A DNA stretch of 64,000 nt. Source: Pseudisothecium myosuroides (taxonomy: Eukaryota > Streptophyta > Bryopsida > Hypnales > Lembophyllaceae). This document shows positions 1 to 7,907 of this stretch, in pieces. The position numbers and the translations under genes are program-made. The notes under the pieces were generated by a model, which ran no database searches, was not told the DNA's origin, and saw nothing but the letters and a program-made list of their open reading frames with translations. The stretch lies in NCBI GenBank assembly GCA_951799445.1, contig CATOGU010000064.1:1-64000 (forward strand). The letters run 5' to 3'. Within the stretch, counting starts at the first letter, position 1. Every line of letters begins with the position of its first letter.

Positions 1-541
1 GGCAAAATTAACCATGATCCAAATAACATATGACGATGATTTATGGAAAACCTTATTGAATTGTCTTATCTACTGGTTAATTAGATAAAAGGATAAGAAA
101 TAGGCCCTCCAGATGGCGTTCCTGGCCGCCTCAAAGGGCTCTCCTGCGCTGAAATCCGCTGGCCGGAGGGTTCAGATCGACTTTCGGCGACAGGTTCTTC
201 ACAGAAGTTCAGAAACGCACTACATATGGATAAAAACCACTACACTGACGGCCTCGTTAACCTTGATTATTAAGGTTAATGGCGTTAAGGTTACTCGTTA
301 AGGTTAACAATTAAGGTTAACGCATTAACCCTTTAAATTAAGGTTAACCTATTAACCCTAATTATTAAGGTTAACCGCTAAAGCATGTCTGTTAACCCTA
401 ATTATTAAGGTTAATGCTATGCAGGGTCGCTATTAACCATGTTCATGCTTAACGGCCATTAACCTAACTTCTTAGTAGCCTGTTAAGAGATGAAGGGCTA
501 AAACGTCCGTGCGGCCGAGACAGGCTGCGGAGGAACCCGAT
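1..541. other. AT-rich noncoding left region
   Basis: No convincing gene is seen in these 541 bases. The composition is much more AT-rich than the rest of the window, especially at 1-110 and 230-480. It holds two copies of the 9-mer TTAACCATG (8-16 and 433-441) and the repeat array listed separately. A short open frame at 113-301 has no clear ribosome binding site and runs into the repeats, so I do not call it. The region could be an origin, a control region for the small genes downstream, or a genome-end region; the sequence alone does not decide. Confidence 0.6.
256..464. repeat. Iteron-like TTAAGGTTAAC array
   Basis: Seven direct copies of TTAAGGTTA, most extending to TTAAGGTTAAC, start at about 270, 285, 298, 311, 338, 365 and 405. 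Interspersed inverted copies of the type GTTAACC(C)T lie at about 256, 324, 350, 391 and 459. Copy spacing is irregular (13 to 40 bases). Arrays like this commonly bind an initiator or a transcription regulator. The TTAAC core resembles half-sites of the alphaproteobacterial regulator CtrA (TTAA-N7-TTAAC), but the spacing here mostly does not match that box. Confidence 0.7.
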
Positions 542-724
542 ATGTTCGGCAAAACCAATCTCCTCGCCTGCGGCTATAAGACGGCCGCACAAGCGCAATT
601 TCAGGCGGAACTTGCGGAGGCGCGCGAGCGTCGGAACGCGGCGCGGGGCTGGCGTCTGTGTGTCGCCGCTGGCGTCATTCTCGGCGCGCTCGGCGTGGCC
701 GTCCAAATGTTCGGCGGCTTCTAA
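542..724 (+). CDS. Small single-TM protein
   Basis: A 60-residue protein of unknown function. The start at 542 is chosen over an upstream in-frame ATG at 509 because GGAGGA lies 8 bases before it. The first 36 residues are hydrophilic, Ala/Glu/Arg-rich and probably helical; residues 38-58 form one hydrophobic segment reaching the C-terminus. The likely form is a C-terminally anchored inner-membrane protein. Its stop overlaps the start of the next gene (TAATG), which implies translational coupling. It heads a run of seven small plus-strand genes that follow the repeat array. Confidence 0.65.
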   Translation: MFGKTNLLACGYKTAAQAQFQAELAEARERRNAARGWRLCVAAGVILGALGVAVQMFGGF

Positions 725-930
725 TGGCGCTCAACTTCCATGAGACCATGATGCGCGCGCTTGACGTGCAAGTCACAACGGCCGGACGCGGCGGCTATGG
801 CGTCCCGCCTTCGCATTATTACGCCATGCGAAAGGCTTTGAGGAAGGCGACCATGCGCGGCTTGCCGCTCCGCAATGCGGAGGAACTGGCGCGAGCGACG
901 GCCGTTGAACTGGCGCGCGGGAACGTCTAA
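724..930 (+). CDS. Small basic hypothetical protein
   Basis: A 68-residue protein, not recognised. It starts inside the stop of the upstream gene (TAATG), so it is probably co-translated with it. The sequence is Arg- and Ala-rich with no membrane segment; the last 30 residues look like one amphipathic helix. The strong GC bias at third codon positions supports coding. Confidence 0.6.
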   Translation: MALNFHETMMRALDVQVTTAGRGGYGVPPSHYYAMRKALRKATMRGLPLRNAEELARATAVELARGNV

Positions 931-972
931 CACTGTCAACCGGGCGAGATAGCCCCAAGCGGAGAACCTACA

Positions 973-1161
973 ATGTCCAACCGTTCGGAACTCATGGCGG
1001 CGCTCGATAGCGCGCACGCCTTCGAAGGCTTCAAGGCGCGCACGGAGCGGAGCGCCGACTATCACGCGGCGAAGCGCGAGCGCCAGACGGCGCGGCGGGA
1101 AGCTCGCAAGGCATCGCCTCGCGTCCAGGCGCTCGCGAGCTTCGAAGCGGAGGCGCGCTAG
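973..1161 (+). CDS. Small charged helical protein
   Basis: A 62-residue protein of unknown function. GGAGAA lies 8 bases before the ATG. It is very rich in Arg, Ala and Glu and is probably one long helix, with an Arg/Lys cluster at residues 33-48. Highly charged short helical proteins are common in early phage regions, where some bind host enzymes or DNA, but nothing specific can be assigned. Confidence 0.6.
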   Translation: MSNRSELMAALDSAHAFEGFKARTERSADYHAAKRERQTARREARKASPRVQALASFEAEAR

Positions 1162-1163
1162 TC

Positions 1164-1634
1164 ATGATGACGATCAAAGCGGCCTTGGCCGCTATAAAGG
1201 CGCACGGGATGGCCGGAACGTATGATCGCGAGACGCGGGAATATCGCGTCACCTATCCCAAGGGCGAGGGTCTGAGCGCGAAGCGCCTAGAAGCCGTCGC
1301 CAGCTACAGCGACGACCCGGCGGACGCTATCTCCACGGCGGCGCGGATGCGCGCTTATCACGTCGTCATATGGAAGAGCGGCAAGGTTGCGGCCACGTCG
1401 CGGAACATGCGCGGCGTCATGCGCTACGCGGCCCGCGTTGGCGTGGCGTGCTGGTCAATGACCATGCGCGACGACTACAGCGCCGACATATCGATTGCGT
1501 TCCGCGACGGCGCGTCCGCCGGGTTCGTGTTCAACTCATGGGATGTCGCGCAGCGTTGGATCAGGGCGCGCAAATCGTGGAACCTTGAAGGCGCGTCAAT
1601 CCGCGCGACGTTCGAAGGCTGGCGCGCGGCTTAG
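1164..1634 (+). CDS. Hypothetical protein, 156 aa
   Basis: Not assigned to a function. It begins two bases after the upstream stop, with two adjacent in-frame ATGs (1164 and 1167). The N-terminal 40 residues (AIKAHGMAGTYDRETREYRV) look like a short repeat-type or DNA-mimic-like module found in small mobile-element proteins, but this is only an impression. The rest is mixed alpha/beta with several tryptophans and no membrane segment. It belongs to the left-end unknown cluster. Confidence 0.6.
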   Translation: MMTIKAALAAIKAHGMAGTYDRETREYRVTYPKGEGLSAKRLEAVASYSDDPADAISTAARMRAYHVVIWKSGKVAATSRNMRGVMRYAARVGVACWSMTMRDDYSADISIAFRDGASAGFVFNSWDVAQRWIRARKSWNLEGASIRATFEGWRAA

Positions 1635-1727
1635 GAACCCATTAGGGTCTAGCCGGTTACATACGCGGCGGCGCGATCCCGCGTCGCCGTCTACAAGCGC
1701 CGAGATAGGCGCAAGGGAACTCAGACC

Positions 1728-2705
1728 ATGGCTTCACACGATCAGACCGCGCACCGCTGGGCGCTGGACGATGAAAACAAGCGCCCTCTTTCGTCCTTCA
1801 ATCTCATTCATGAGTGGAGCGGTTCGCGAAACACGATCTATTCGCACGGCCACCATTTTCCGGCCGCCTCTTTCATCAATGACGCCAACGGCCGCCGCGT
1901 GGTCCTGGTCACAACGCGCGGCTATTCGATCTCCACGTCAAAGCATATGGGGATCATCCGCAGCGCCGTTCCGTCCGGCCGCTATCAGGTGTTCCACGTC
2001 CAGAACGCCGCGCCCTACGGCGAGGCGGACCACGCGGACAACGTGAAGGCCGCTCTTACGGCCGCCGCTGAGAAGTTTGCCAGCGCCAGCCGTCGCCGTG
2101 CTCCGCATATGCGCGAATGGGATATGCGCGAGGCGCAAGCGGCCCTAGAGACGGCGGAAGCCTACTCGGCCGCCTTCGGCCTGCCCTGGTCGCCCGTCGA
2201 TCTCCCGGCCGCCGCTGAAGCCGTCAAGGCGCGCGTCGCGGCGGAGCGCGAGGAAGCGGAGCGCCAGCGTGTCGCGGCGGCTGAGCGCGAGCGCGAGCGC
2301 CGGACGGCGGAGCAAGCGGAGGACGCGCCGGAGTTCGCCGCGTGGCAAGCTGGCGCGGAAGGCGCTCGCCTGCCCTGGTCCTATCGCACCACGCTAGAGG
2401 GAACGGCGAACATCCGCCGCAACGGCGACAAGCTCGAAACGTCGCAAGGTGCGGACGTTCCGTGGCGTCACGCGGTGCGCGTGTTCCAATTCGTCAAGCT
2501 GGTGCGCGAAAGCGGCAAGGCGTGGAAGTCCAACGGCGCGCAAGTCCGCGTCGGACACTATCGCCTAGACAGCATCGATGCGGAGGGGAACTTTATCGCG
2601 GGTTGCCATCGCATCGCATGGGCGCAGATTGAGGAACTGGCGAAGCGCGAAGGCGTTTTTGACGCCGCGCCGTCCGCTGAAGCCGTCACGGTGGAGGCTC
2701 ACTAA
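1728..2705 (+). CDS. Hypothetical protein, 325 aa
   Basis: An unknown soluble protein, the largest of the left-end cluster. AAGGGA precedes the ATG by 9 bases. Residues 1-115 are a compact mixed-fold region; about 135-215 is a charged Ala/Glu/Arg-rich helix likely to form a coiled coil; residues 220-310 form a second compact domain. No catalytic motif is recognisable. The next gene starts one base after its stop. Confidence 0.65.
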   Translation: MASHDQTAHRWALDDENKRPLSSFNLIHEWSGSRNTIYSHGHHFPAASFINDANGRRVVLVTTRGYSISTSKHMGIIRSAVPSGRYQVFHVQNAAPYGEADHADNVKAALTAAAEKFASASRRRAPHMREWDMREAQAALETAEAYSAAFGLPWSPVDLPAAAEAVKARVAAEREEAERQRVAAAERERERRTAEQAEDAPEFAAWQAGAEGARLPWSYRTTLEGTANIRRNGDKLETSQGADVPWRHAVRVFQFVKLVRESGKAWKSNGAQVRVGHYRLDSIDAEGNFIAGCHRIAWAQIEELAKREGVFDAAPSAEAVTVEAH

Positions 2706-2706
2706 C

Positions 2707-3171
2707 ATGGCGCAAGCAATCCTCGCGATCCATCGCACGGGACGCCACGCGGAAACGCTCTATTGCCTCACGGAAGGGCCGCACGCTGGCGAACTCTTTC
2801 GCCGTCAAGCTGGGCGCACGGATGCGCCTAGCGGCCAGTGGAGGCTAACAGGCATCGTCCAGCCTTGGGGCTTCGGAAGCCGCGCCAGCTACAGCCTAGA
2901 GGCGCTGGCGGCCGTTCCTATGGATCAGCATATGCACACAACGCGCGGCGACTTCTGGACCTACCGCAACGGGAACGCCAAGTTCACGGGGCGCGACTTC
3001 GACCACGGCTCTAATCGTCAATGGGGTTCGCCGACTATCCGCAAGGTGTCGCGTCTGCCTCTCGCGTCCTTCATTGAAGGCTTAGCTTGGGACGAGATGC
3101 ACGGCGACGGGCCGCACAAGGGAAGCGCTGGCGCGACACGCCTTCGCCAGTATCTCCAGGCGAACTCTTGA
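2707..3171 (+). CDS. Hypothetical protein, 154 aa
   Basis: Not recognised. The ATG at 2707 follows the upstream stop (TAA at 2703-2705) after one base; a longer in-frame start at 2578 would overlap the preceding gene by over 100 bases and is less likely. The protein is soluble, rich in Gly, Arg and aromatic residues, and probably one small beta-rich domain. It overlaps the next gene by 4 bases (TTGA). Confidence 0.6.
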   Translation: MAQAILAIHRTGRHAETLYCLTEGPHAGELFRRQAGRTDAPSGQWRLTGIVQPWGFGSRASYSLEALAAVPMDQHMHTTRGDFWTYRNGNAKFTGRDFDHGSNRQWGSPTIRKVSRLPLASFIEGLAWDEMHGDGPHKGSAGATRLRQYLQANS

Positions 3172-3392
3172 ACGCGGCGGACGCGGACGCGCTCAATACA
3201 GCAATGGTCGAGCAACGCATGACAGCCGATAGAGTAGCTACAGCAAAGGCCATAGCAACGGCGCGGCGTATGCTGAAGCGCAAGCGCTGGCATCGTGTCA
3301 CGCATAGCATAGGACACGCCTTCCACTCGGCATTAATCCTCGCTCCATTCGCTGTCATCTTCCATTCCAAGCATCATCACAAAGAGCACTAG
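3168..3392 (+). CDS. Small membrane-associated protein
   Basis: A 74-residue protein if translation starts at the TTG at 3168, which overlaps the upstream TGA. An ATG at 3204 would give 62 residues. The N-terminal half is charged and helical; residues about 48-65 are hydrophobic and could cross the membrane, followed by a His/Lys tail. Function unknown. It is the last gene before a noncoding gap with a strong hairpin, so it probably ends this transcription unit. Confidence 0.5.
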   Translation: MNAADADALNTAMVEQRMTADRVATAKAIATARRMLKRKRWHRVTHSIGHAFHSALILAPFAVIFHSKHHHKEH

Positions 3393-3400
3393 ACTAAGCA

Positions 3401-3445
3401 AAGACTTCGCAAGTATAGCCTTCGCGGTTATACTTGCGAAGTCTT
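3401..3445. other. Long perfect hairpin
   Basis: A 17-bp perfect inverted repeat (AAGACTTCGCAAGTATA and its complement) continues inward with a G-U and two C-G pairs to a 5-base loop TTCGC, making a 20-bp stem. No long T-run follows on either strand, so it is not a classical intrinsic terminator, although it sits 9 bases after the last gene of the left cluster. It could be a factor-dependent terminator, an RNA-stabilising or processing stem, or a protein-binding palindrome. Confidence 0.75.
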
Positions 3446-3831
3446 CCGCTTTACTGTCTCTCCGGGTGTCGATCCCCCCATGCCCCTGTTAACCATTTTG
3501 CTACGGGCCGCCTCACAACGCGCACGTCACTCAAAGTTGCCAAAAAAGTGAAAACACAAGGGTATCTCGGGCGCAGAAGAGGCAATTCTGGATAAAACAG
3601 ACACTCCAGACACTTGCGACAAACCTACACTGTCAAACTGCACAGAAGAGCTACAGAGATACGGATAAACGGGTCGCCCCACCCCACCCCCTCTGCGGAG
3701 ACAATCTCTAGCGGAAAATTGCAGAAAAAAGCCCGAAAATGCGGCTTTTTGACCCGATCTGCGCTGAAAATGCGCTCCAGATGGCCTCAAAAGGCTTGCG
3801 GAGGACCCCTGGCCGACGTTAACCATGGCTC
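3446..3831. other. Noncoding gap before terminase
   Basis: No gene with a good start is seen. The gap contains a partial TTAACCAT site (3489-3496), an intrinsic terminator (3726-3750) and a full TTAACCATG at 3819-3827, just ahead of the terminase small subunit start. GGAGG at 3799-3803 lies too far from the ATG for a normal Shine-Dalgarno. The segment 3765-3812 resembles in part the sequence around 108-150 (CCAGATGGC...CTCAAA.GGCT). The gap plausibly holds the late promoter and perhaps the packaging site; neither is proven. Confidence 0.5.
3726..3750 (+). terminator. Intrinsic terminator before terS
   Basis: Stem AAAAAGCC / GGCTTTTT with a 9-base loop, ending in a T5 run on the plus strand and a symmetric A5 on the other side, so it can act in both directions. 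It separates the left-end unknown genes from the packaging and structural module. Confidence 0.75.
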
Positions 3832-4416
3832 ATGCTCGGCCCGGCACAAAAGGCAGAACTGATCGGCGCGATCTACGAGCACTTCGGCGTGCCCGCAGCC
3901 GCCAAGGCGTGCTCGCTCGCCATGAAGGATGTCCTGGAGGCTGCGGACGCCGATCAGGAGTTCGCTGACGCCATAGAGCGTGCGGTCGAGCACCTGACAC
4001 CCATGGCCGAGCAAGAACTGATCCGCCGGGCCGTGCGGGGCGTGGACAACTACGTCACCAGCCAAGGCCGGATCGTCTTCGTCACCGGCGCTGACGGGAT
4101 CGCACGGCCGCTGAAGGAGACCAAATACAGCGATCAGCTTCTCCTGAAGTTCATGGAGGCCCGCAAGCGCGAAGTGTATGGCCCCAAGGTCGAAGTGAAC
4201 CACAAGCACGAAGGGTTCATCGCCGTTCCCGTCATGTCTGCGGCCGATCTCCAGAAGATGCTCACCGCGCCGGACGATGATGCGACCTTCGTGGATGCCG
4301 AGTTCAAAGAAGTCACCGATCTGGACCCTCTTCAGGTGACGGACGCCAGTATCGACGCAGATACGGTCCCCGACGATGAAGCGGCGGAGTTCGACTTCGG
4401 CTATAGTGCGGCCTGA
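3832..4416 (+). CDS. terS: Terminase small subunit (putative)
   Basis: A 194-residue protein directly upstream of the large terminase, separated by 6 bases. Residues 1-75 contain a predicted helix-turn-helix-like segment (a GVPAAAKACSLAMKDVLEAA-type helix pair), as in phage terminase small subunits that recognise packaging DNA; the middle is helical and could oligomerise. In-frame TAA at 3820 excludes an earlier start. Assignment rests on position and fold impression rather than a diagnostic motif. The C-terminus is acidic and ends in AEFDFGYSAA, a tail type shared with several other proteins in this window. Confidence 0.75.
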   Translation: MLGPAQKAELIGAIYEHFGVPAAAKACSLAMKDVLEAADADQEFADAIERAVEHLTPMAEQELIRRAVRGVDNYVTSQGRIVFVTGADGIARPLKETKYSDQLLLKFMEARKREVYGPKVEVNHKHEGFIAVPVMSAADLQKMLTAPDDDATFVDAEFKEVTDLDPLQVTDASIDADTVPDDEAAEFDFGYSAA

Positions 4417-4422
4417 CGGTCC

Positions 4423-6003
4423 ATGGCCGTCTCCGTAGCCTCGCGTGGGCCGAAGCCGATCCGCAAGTCCAAGGATGCGGCGTGGAAGCCCCAGGGGCGG
4501 GCTCAGATCGGTGCGCTCGCGGCCACGATGGTCAAGGAAGTCCTCATGGAGGGCGACCGTGGGGGCGGCAAGACGATCACGCTTATCATGTGCTTCGCGT
4601 CACAGGTCGGGCGCGGGTTCGGGCCGAACTGGCGCGGCGTGATCTTCCGTCAGACGCACCCGGCGCTGAAGGACATCATCAAGCAATCGAAGCAATGGCT
4701 CCCGCTGATCTACCCCGGAGCCAAGTTCACGCATAATGACAGCACTTGGACCTTTCCTGAAGGCGAGCAACTGACGTTCTCGCACTTCGCCTCGCCTGAA
4801 GACTACTGGAATTGGCACGGCCAGGAACTTCCCTTCATCGGATGGGAGGAACTGACGGCGTGGGCCAATGACGAGTGCTACCTGTCCATGATGTCGTGCT
4901 CGCGCTCCAGCGGCCCCAAGGAGATGCCCCGGATCATTCGCGGCACGACCAATCCCTACGGTCCAGGACGCCTATGGGTGAAGGAGCGCTGGCTTCTCCC
5001 CGACACGCGCGGCCAGATCAGGACGGGCCTGAAGGACGAACACGGTGATGATCTGCCAGATCGTCTCGCGATCAACTTCAAGCTGGAGGCCAACAAAATC
5101 CTCCTGGAGAATGATCCGAGTTACCGTTCTTCGATTAGAGCTTCCGCTGGATCGAACGAAGCCATGCGTCGAGCTTGGCTGGAGGGCGATTGGGAGATCA
5201 GCGTCGGCGGAATGTTTGACGATCTGTGGGATCGGTCCTATCACGACGTGGAACCATTTGACCTACCGGCGGGTTGGCGTCTCAATCGGGCCTTCGATTG
5301 GGGCTACAGCAAGCCATACAGCGTTGGTCTGTATGCCATTTCTGACGGGTCTCCTTACCATGATGCTCAAGGCCGTCTTCACCCTACTGTTAACGGCGAC
5401 GTATTTCGCGTCGCAGAACTTTACGGCTGGAACGGCAAGCCTAACCACGGCCAGAGGCTAACTCCAGGCGAAGTCGCGACGAAGATACGCGAACTGGAGG
5501 AGTATTGGGGCGTCCACGGTCTAGTGGAGCCTGGACCGGCCGACATCAACATCTTCACCCGTGATCGCGGCCCGGCGATGCACGACACGTTCAAAGCCGA
5601 GGGCGTGCCCTTCCGTCAAGCGGTCAAGGACCCCGGCTCCAGGAAGCGCGGCTGGCAACTGATCCGCGAGCGCCTGTCGAACGCCATCCCCAAGTGGATC
5701 GTGATGTCGAACGACCCGGAGTGGCATGGCCGGGTCTTGACCGCGCGCGAGCGGGCCGATGTCATCGCTGGCGCGAAGAGGGACGACAACGTGATCCCTC
5801 ACATGGTCCCCATGTCTCGGGAAGAGCCAGGGCTGTTCTTCTTTAAGGGTCGTAATCCACAGCTTCTCAGGACGTTCCTGGGGGCTCCCCGCGATCCGAA
5901 AGACCCCGATGACATCGATACGGACTATGAAGATCACGCTCTCGACGAACTCCGATACGAGATCGCCACGAAGAAGCGCACCATGACGCAAGGCAATTAC
6001 TGA
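4423..6003 (+). CDS. terL: Terminase large subunit
   Basis: A 526-residue DNA-packaging motor that translocates DNA into the prohead and cuts concatemers. Walker A is EGDRGGGKT (residues 43-51); Walker B with its catalytic glutamate is LPFIGWEEL (about 136-144); a coupling-type segment (RIIRGTTNPYG) follows at 170-180. The C-terminal RNase H-like nuclease begins with AFDWGYSKP, with the first acidic residue at Asp292; further acidic residues lie near DDIDTDYEDHALDE. Length is typical of the family. It sits between TerS and portal in the standard packaging order. Confidence 0.93.
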   Translation: MAVSVASRGPKPIRKSKDAAWKPQGRAQIGALAATMVKEVLMEGDRGGGKTITLIMCFASQVGRGFGPNWRGVIFRQTHPALKDIIKQSKQWLPLIYPGAKFTHNDSTWTFPEGEQLTFSHFASPEDYWNWHGQELPFIGWEELTAWANDECYLSMMSCSRSSGPKEMPRIIRGTTNPYGPGRLWVKERWLLPDTRGQIRTGLKDEHGDDLPDRLAINFKLEANKILLENDPSYRSSIRASAGSNEAMRRAWLEGDWEISVGGMFDDLWDRSYHDVEPFDLPAGWRLNRAFDWGYSKPYSVGLYAISDGSPYHDAQGRLHPTVNGDVFRVAELYGWNGKPNHGQRLTPGEVATKIRELEEYWGVHGLVEPGPADINIFTRDRGPAMHDTFKAEGVPFRQAVKDPGSRKRGWQLIRERLSNAIPKWIVMSNDPEWHGRVLTARERADVIAGAKRDDNVIPHMVPMSREEPGLFFFKGRNPQLLRTFLGAPRDPKDPDDIDTDYEDHALDELRYEIATKKRTMTQGNY

Positions 6004-6046
6004 TCTCGCCTTGCATCTCATTAACCCTCTCGCGTAGCTTCACCGC

Positions 6047-7615
6047 ATGGCCCGCGCTCCCCGTCGCACGAAACCGTCAGCCGAAGCGCTGAACCCGAAC
6101 ACCCGGTCGCTGGAGTGGAACTCCATGCAGCCGAAGTGGTGGCTGGTGAACACCCTCTTGGGTGGAACTGCGGCGATGCGAGACGCAGAGACGGCTATTC
6201 TCCCCAAGCACCAGGGGGAGAGTGCGATGAACTACCAGGACAGGCACGCCAGCGCCGTCCTGACGAACTTCTTCCGTCTGACGCTGGAGTTCCTGGTAGG
6301 AAAGCCGTTCGCGAACCCTGTCGTCTTCCGCGAGAACACCCCTGAGCCCCTGAAGCTCCTTGCGAGCGACATTGACGGCGAAGGGAATGACCTGACGACC
6401 GTTTGCATGGACTTCTTTGAGAAGGGTCTGGCGAAGGGCTGGTCCTGGCTCATGGTCGAGTATCCGACCGTCCTCGATCCCGACAACGTGACCCTGAAGG
6501 ATATGCAGGACAAGAACCTGCGTCCATTCTGGTGTGTGATCCCCGCCGAGAACGTGATCTCGGCGCGCGGGATGAAGCTGGAGGGCAAGTGGGCCTGGAC
6601 ACACGTCCGCATCTACACGTCCGACCTGGAGGACGACGGTTTCGATCAGAAGGTGGTCAATCGGATCAAGCTCTATGAGCTAGTCGATCTGAACCCCGGA
6701 TCGACGGCCGACTATCGCGTCCGCATCACCACCTACCGTCAGAAGGACAACGGCGGCTCGGGCAAGGACGAATGGGAAGTCGAGAGCCCGGCGTCCATGA
6801 CTTCGGCCAAGCGTATTCCGCTGGTGAAGTTCCAAGCCAAGCCCGATGCGTCGGTCCCGTTCGAAGACCTCGCCTATCTGAACGTCAAGCACTTCCAATC
6901 GTCGGCCGATCAATCGGCGGCGATCACCATGGCCCGGTTCCCGATCCTCGCGGGCTCGGGGATCGACGAAGAGAAGACGTTCAAGGTCGGCTCTTACGAA
7001 CTTCTCACCACGTCCGACCCGCAGGCCAAGTTCTACTACGTCGAGAACAACGGCACAGCCATCGCCGTAGGCTCTGGAGACATCCAGGGTCTTGAAGACA
7101 AGATGGCGATGTATGGCTCACAGATGCTCAAAAAGCGTCCCGGCCGTGAGACCGCCACGTCGCGCGTGATCGACGAAACGCAGAACATGGCTCCACTTCA
7201 GATCATCGTGCTCCAGTTCATGAGCGTCCTTGAAGTGGCGACCGACTTCACGATGACGTGGATGGAGCTTCCCGAAGCGACAGACGGCCAGACCTACGGC
7301 GTGGACGTGTCTATCGACTTCGCTCTGAGCCAGGAGAACGAGAAGAAGATGGCGTTCCTGGAGAATGCGCGCCTTCAAGGCGACATCTCTCGCGAACAGT
7401 TCTTCGCGGCGGCGAAGGAACTCGGCTTCGTCCCCGATGGCTTCGATCCGGTGAAGAACGAAACCCAACTGAAGGCCGAGAAGGACGACGCGGACGCGCG
7501 AACGATCAAGATCGGCGCGGCGAAGGGTGGTCCGAACGATCAAGTCAAGCCTGGACCGGGATCGAACCCGAACCAGCCCAAGGACACCCCGCCGCCGGTC
7601 GGCAAGCCCGTCTAA
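6047..7615 (+). CDS. Portal protein (DUF4055-like)
   Basis: A 522-residue protein resembling DUF4055 portal proteins, which form the dodecameric ring at the capsid vertex where DNA passes. The N-terminal region (YQDRHASAVLTNFFRLTLEFLVGKPF) and the central alternation of helical and beta segments fit portals. The C-terminal 60 residues are low-complexity (Pro, Asn, Lys, Asp) and end in a Pro-rich tail. The position after TerL and before scaffold and capsid supports the call. AAGGAGA at its 3' end is the ribosome binding site of the next tiny gene. Confidence 0.85.
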   Translation: MARAPRRTKPSAEALNPNTRSLEWNSMQPKWWLVNTLLGGTAAMRDAETAILPKHQGESAMNYQDRHASAVLTNFFRLTLEFLVGKPFANPVVFRENTPEPLKLLASDIDGEGNDLTTVCMDFFEKGLAKGWSWLMVEYPTVLDPDNVTLKDMQDKNLRPFWCVIPAENVISARGMKLEGKWAWTHVRIYTSDLEDDGFDQKVVNRIKLYELVDLNPGSTADYRVRITTYRQKDNGGSGKDEWEVESPASMTSAKRIPLVKFQAKPDASVPFEDLAYLNVKHFQSSADQSAAITMARFPILAGSGIDEEKTFKVGSYELLTTSDPQAKFYYVENNGTAIAVGSGDIQGLEDKMAMYGSQMLKKRPGRETATSRVIDETQNMAPLQIIVLQFMSVLEVATDFTMTWMELPEATDGQTYGVDVSIDFALSQENEKKMAFLENARLQGDISREQFFAAAKELGFVPDGFDPVKNETQLKAEKDDADARTIKIGAAKGGPNDQVKPGPGSNPNQPKDTPPPVGKPV

Positions 7616-7624
7616 GGAGAACCC

Positions 7625-7729
7625 ATGTTCGGCATTCATCCCGTCAGTCTGGTCATCGGCATCGTGATCGGCGTCATCTTCCACGTCGCCATTCAGGCGT
7701 GGTGGCAGAAGTATGTCGTCGGCAAGTAA
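7625..7729 (+). CDS. Tiny single-TM protein, 34 aa
   Basis: An open frame of 34 codons with a very good ribosome binding site (AAGGAGA, 4 bases before the ATG). Residues 7-26 are a membrane helix and the C-terminus is basic (WWQKYVVGK). It lies between portal and a second small membrane protein that leads into the lysozyme gene, so a holin-like or lysis-regulating role is possible. That is inference from context; no family is recognised. Confidence 0.65.
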   Translation: MFGIHPVSLVIGIVIGVIFHVAIQAWWQKYVVGK

Positions 7730-7730
7730 G

Positions 7731-7907
7731 ATGCACGTCTTCAGCGACGCAGAGCTTCACAGCTACATGCTGCGTCACTGTCAGGCGTATCACCATTATC
7801 ATCCCCGGTGGCAGACCTTCTTCATGGGGGTCTTCGTCGGCATCGCTCTCGCGTATCTCGCCCACAAGACGCTGCGGTGGATCAATCACGCAAGGAGCGC
7901 CCGATGA
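7731..7907 (+). CDS. Small single-TM protein before lysozyme
   Basis: A 58-residue protein with the ATG at 7731, one base after the upstream stop; an in-frame ATG at 7713 would add six residues. The N-terminal 28 residues are His-rich and polar; residues 30-46 form one membrane helix, followed by a basic tail. The stop overlaps the lysozyme start (ATGA), so the two are probably translationally coupled. This pairing suggests a holin-like or lysozyme-release role, unproven. Confidence 0.65.
   Translation: MHVFSDAELHSYMLRHCQAYHHYHPRWQTFFMGVFVGIALAYLAHKTLRWINHARSAR

Noticed and set aside
113..301. Open frame of 62 codons in the left noncoding region
   Set aside because: No clear ribosome binding site, poor codon composition, and its 3' half lies in the TTAAGGTTAAC repeats.
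3440..3500. tRNA-like T-arm (GGGTGTCGATCCC) near the hairpin
   Set aside because: No matching acceptor stem, D-arm or anticodon arm can be drawn around it; the resemblance is limited to about 13 bases.
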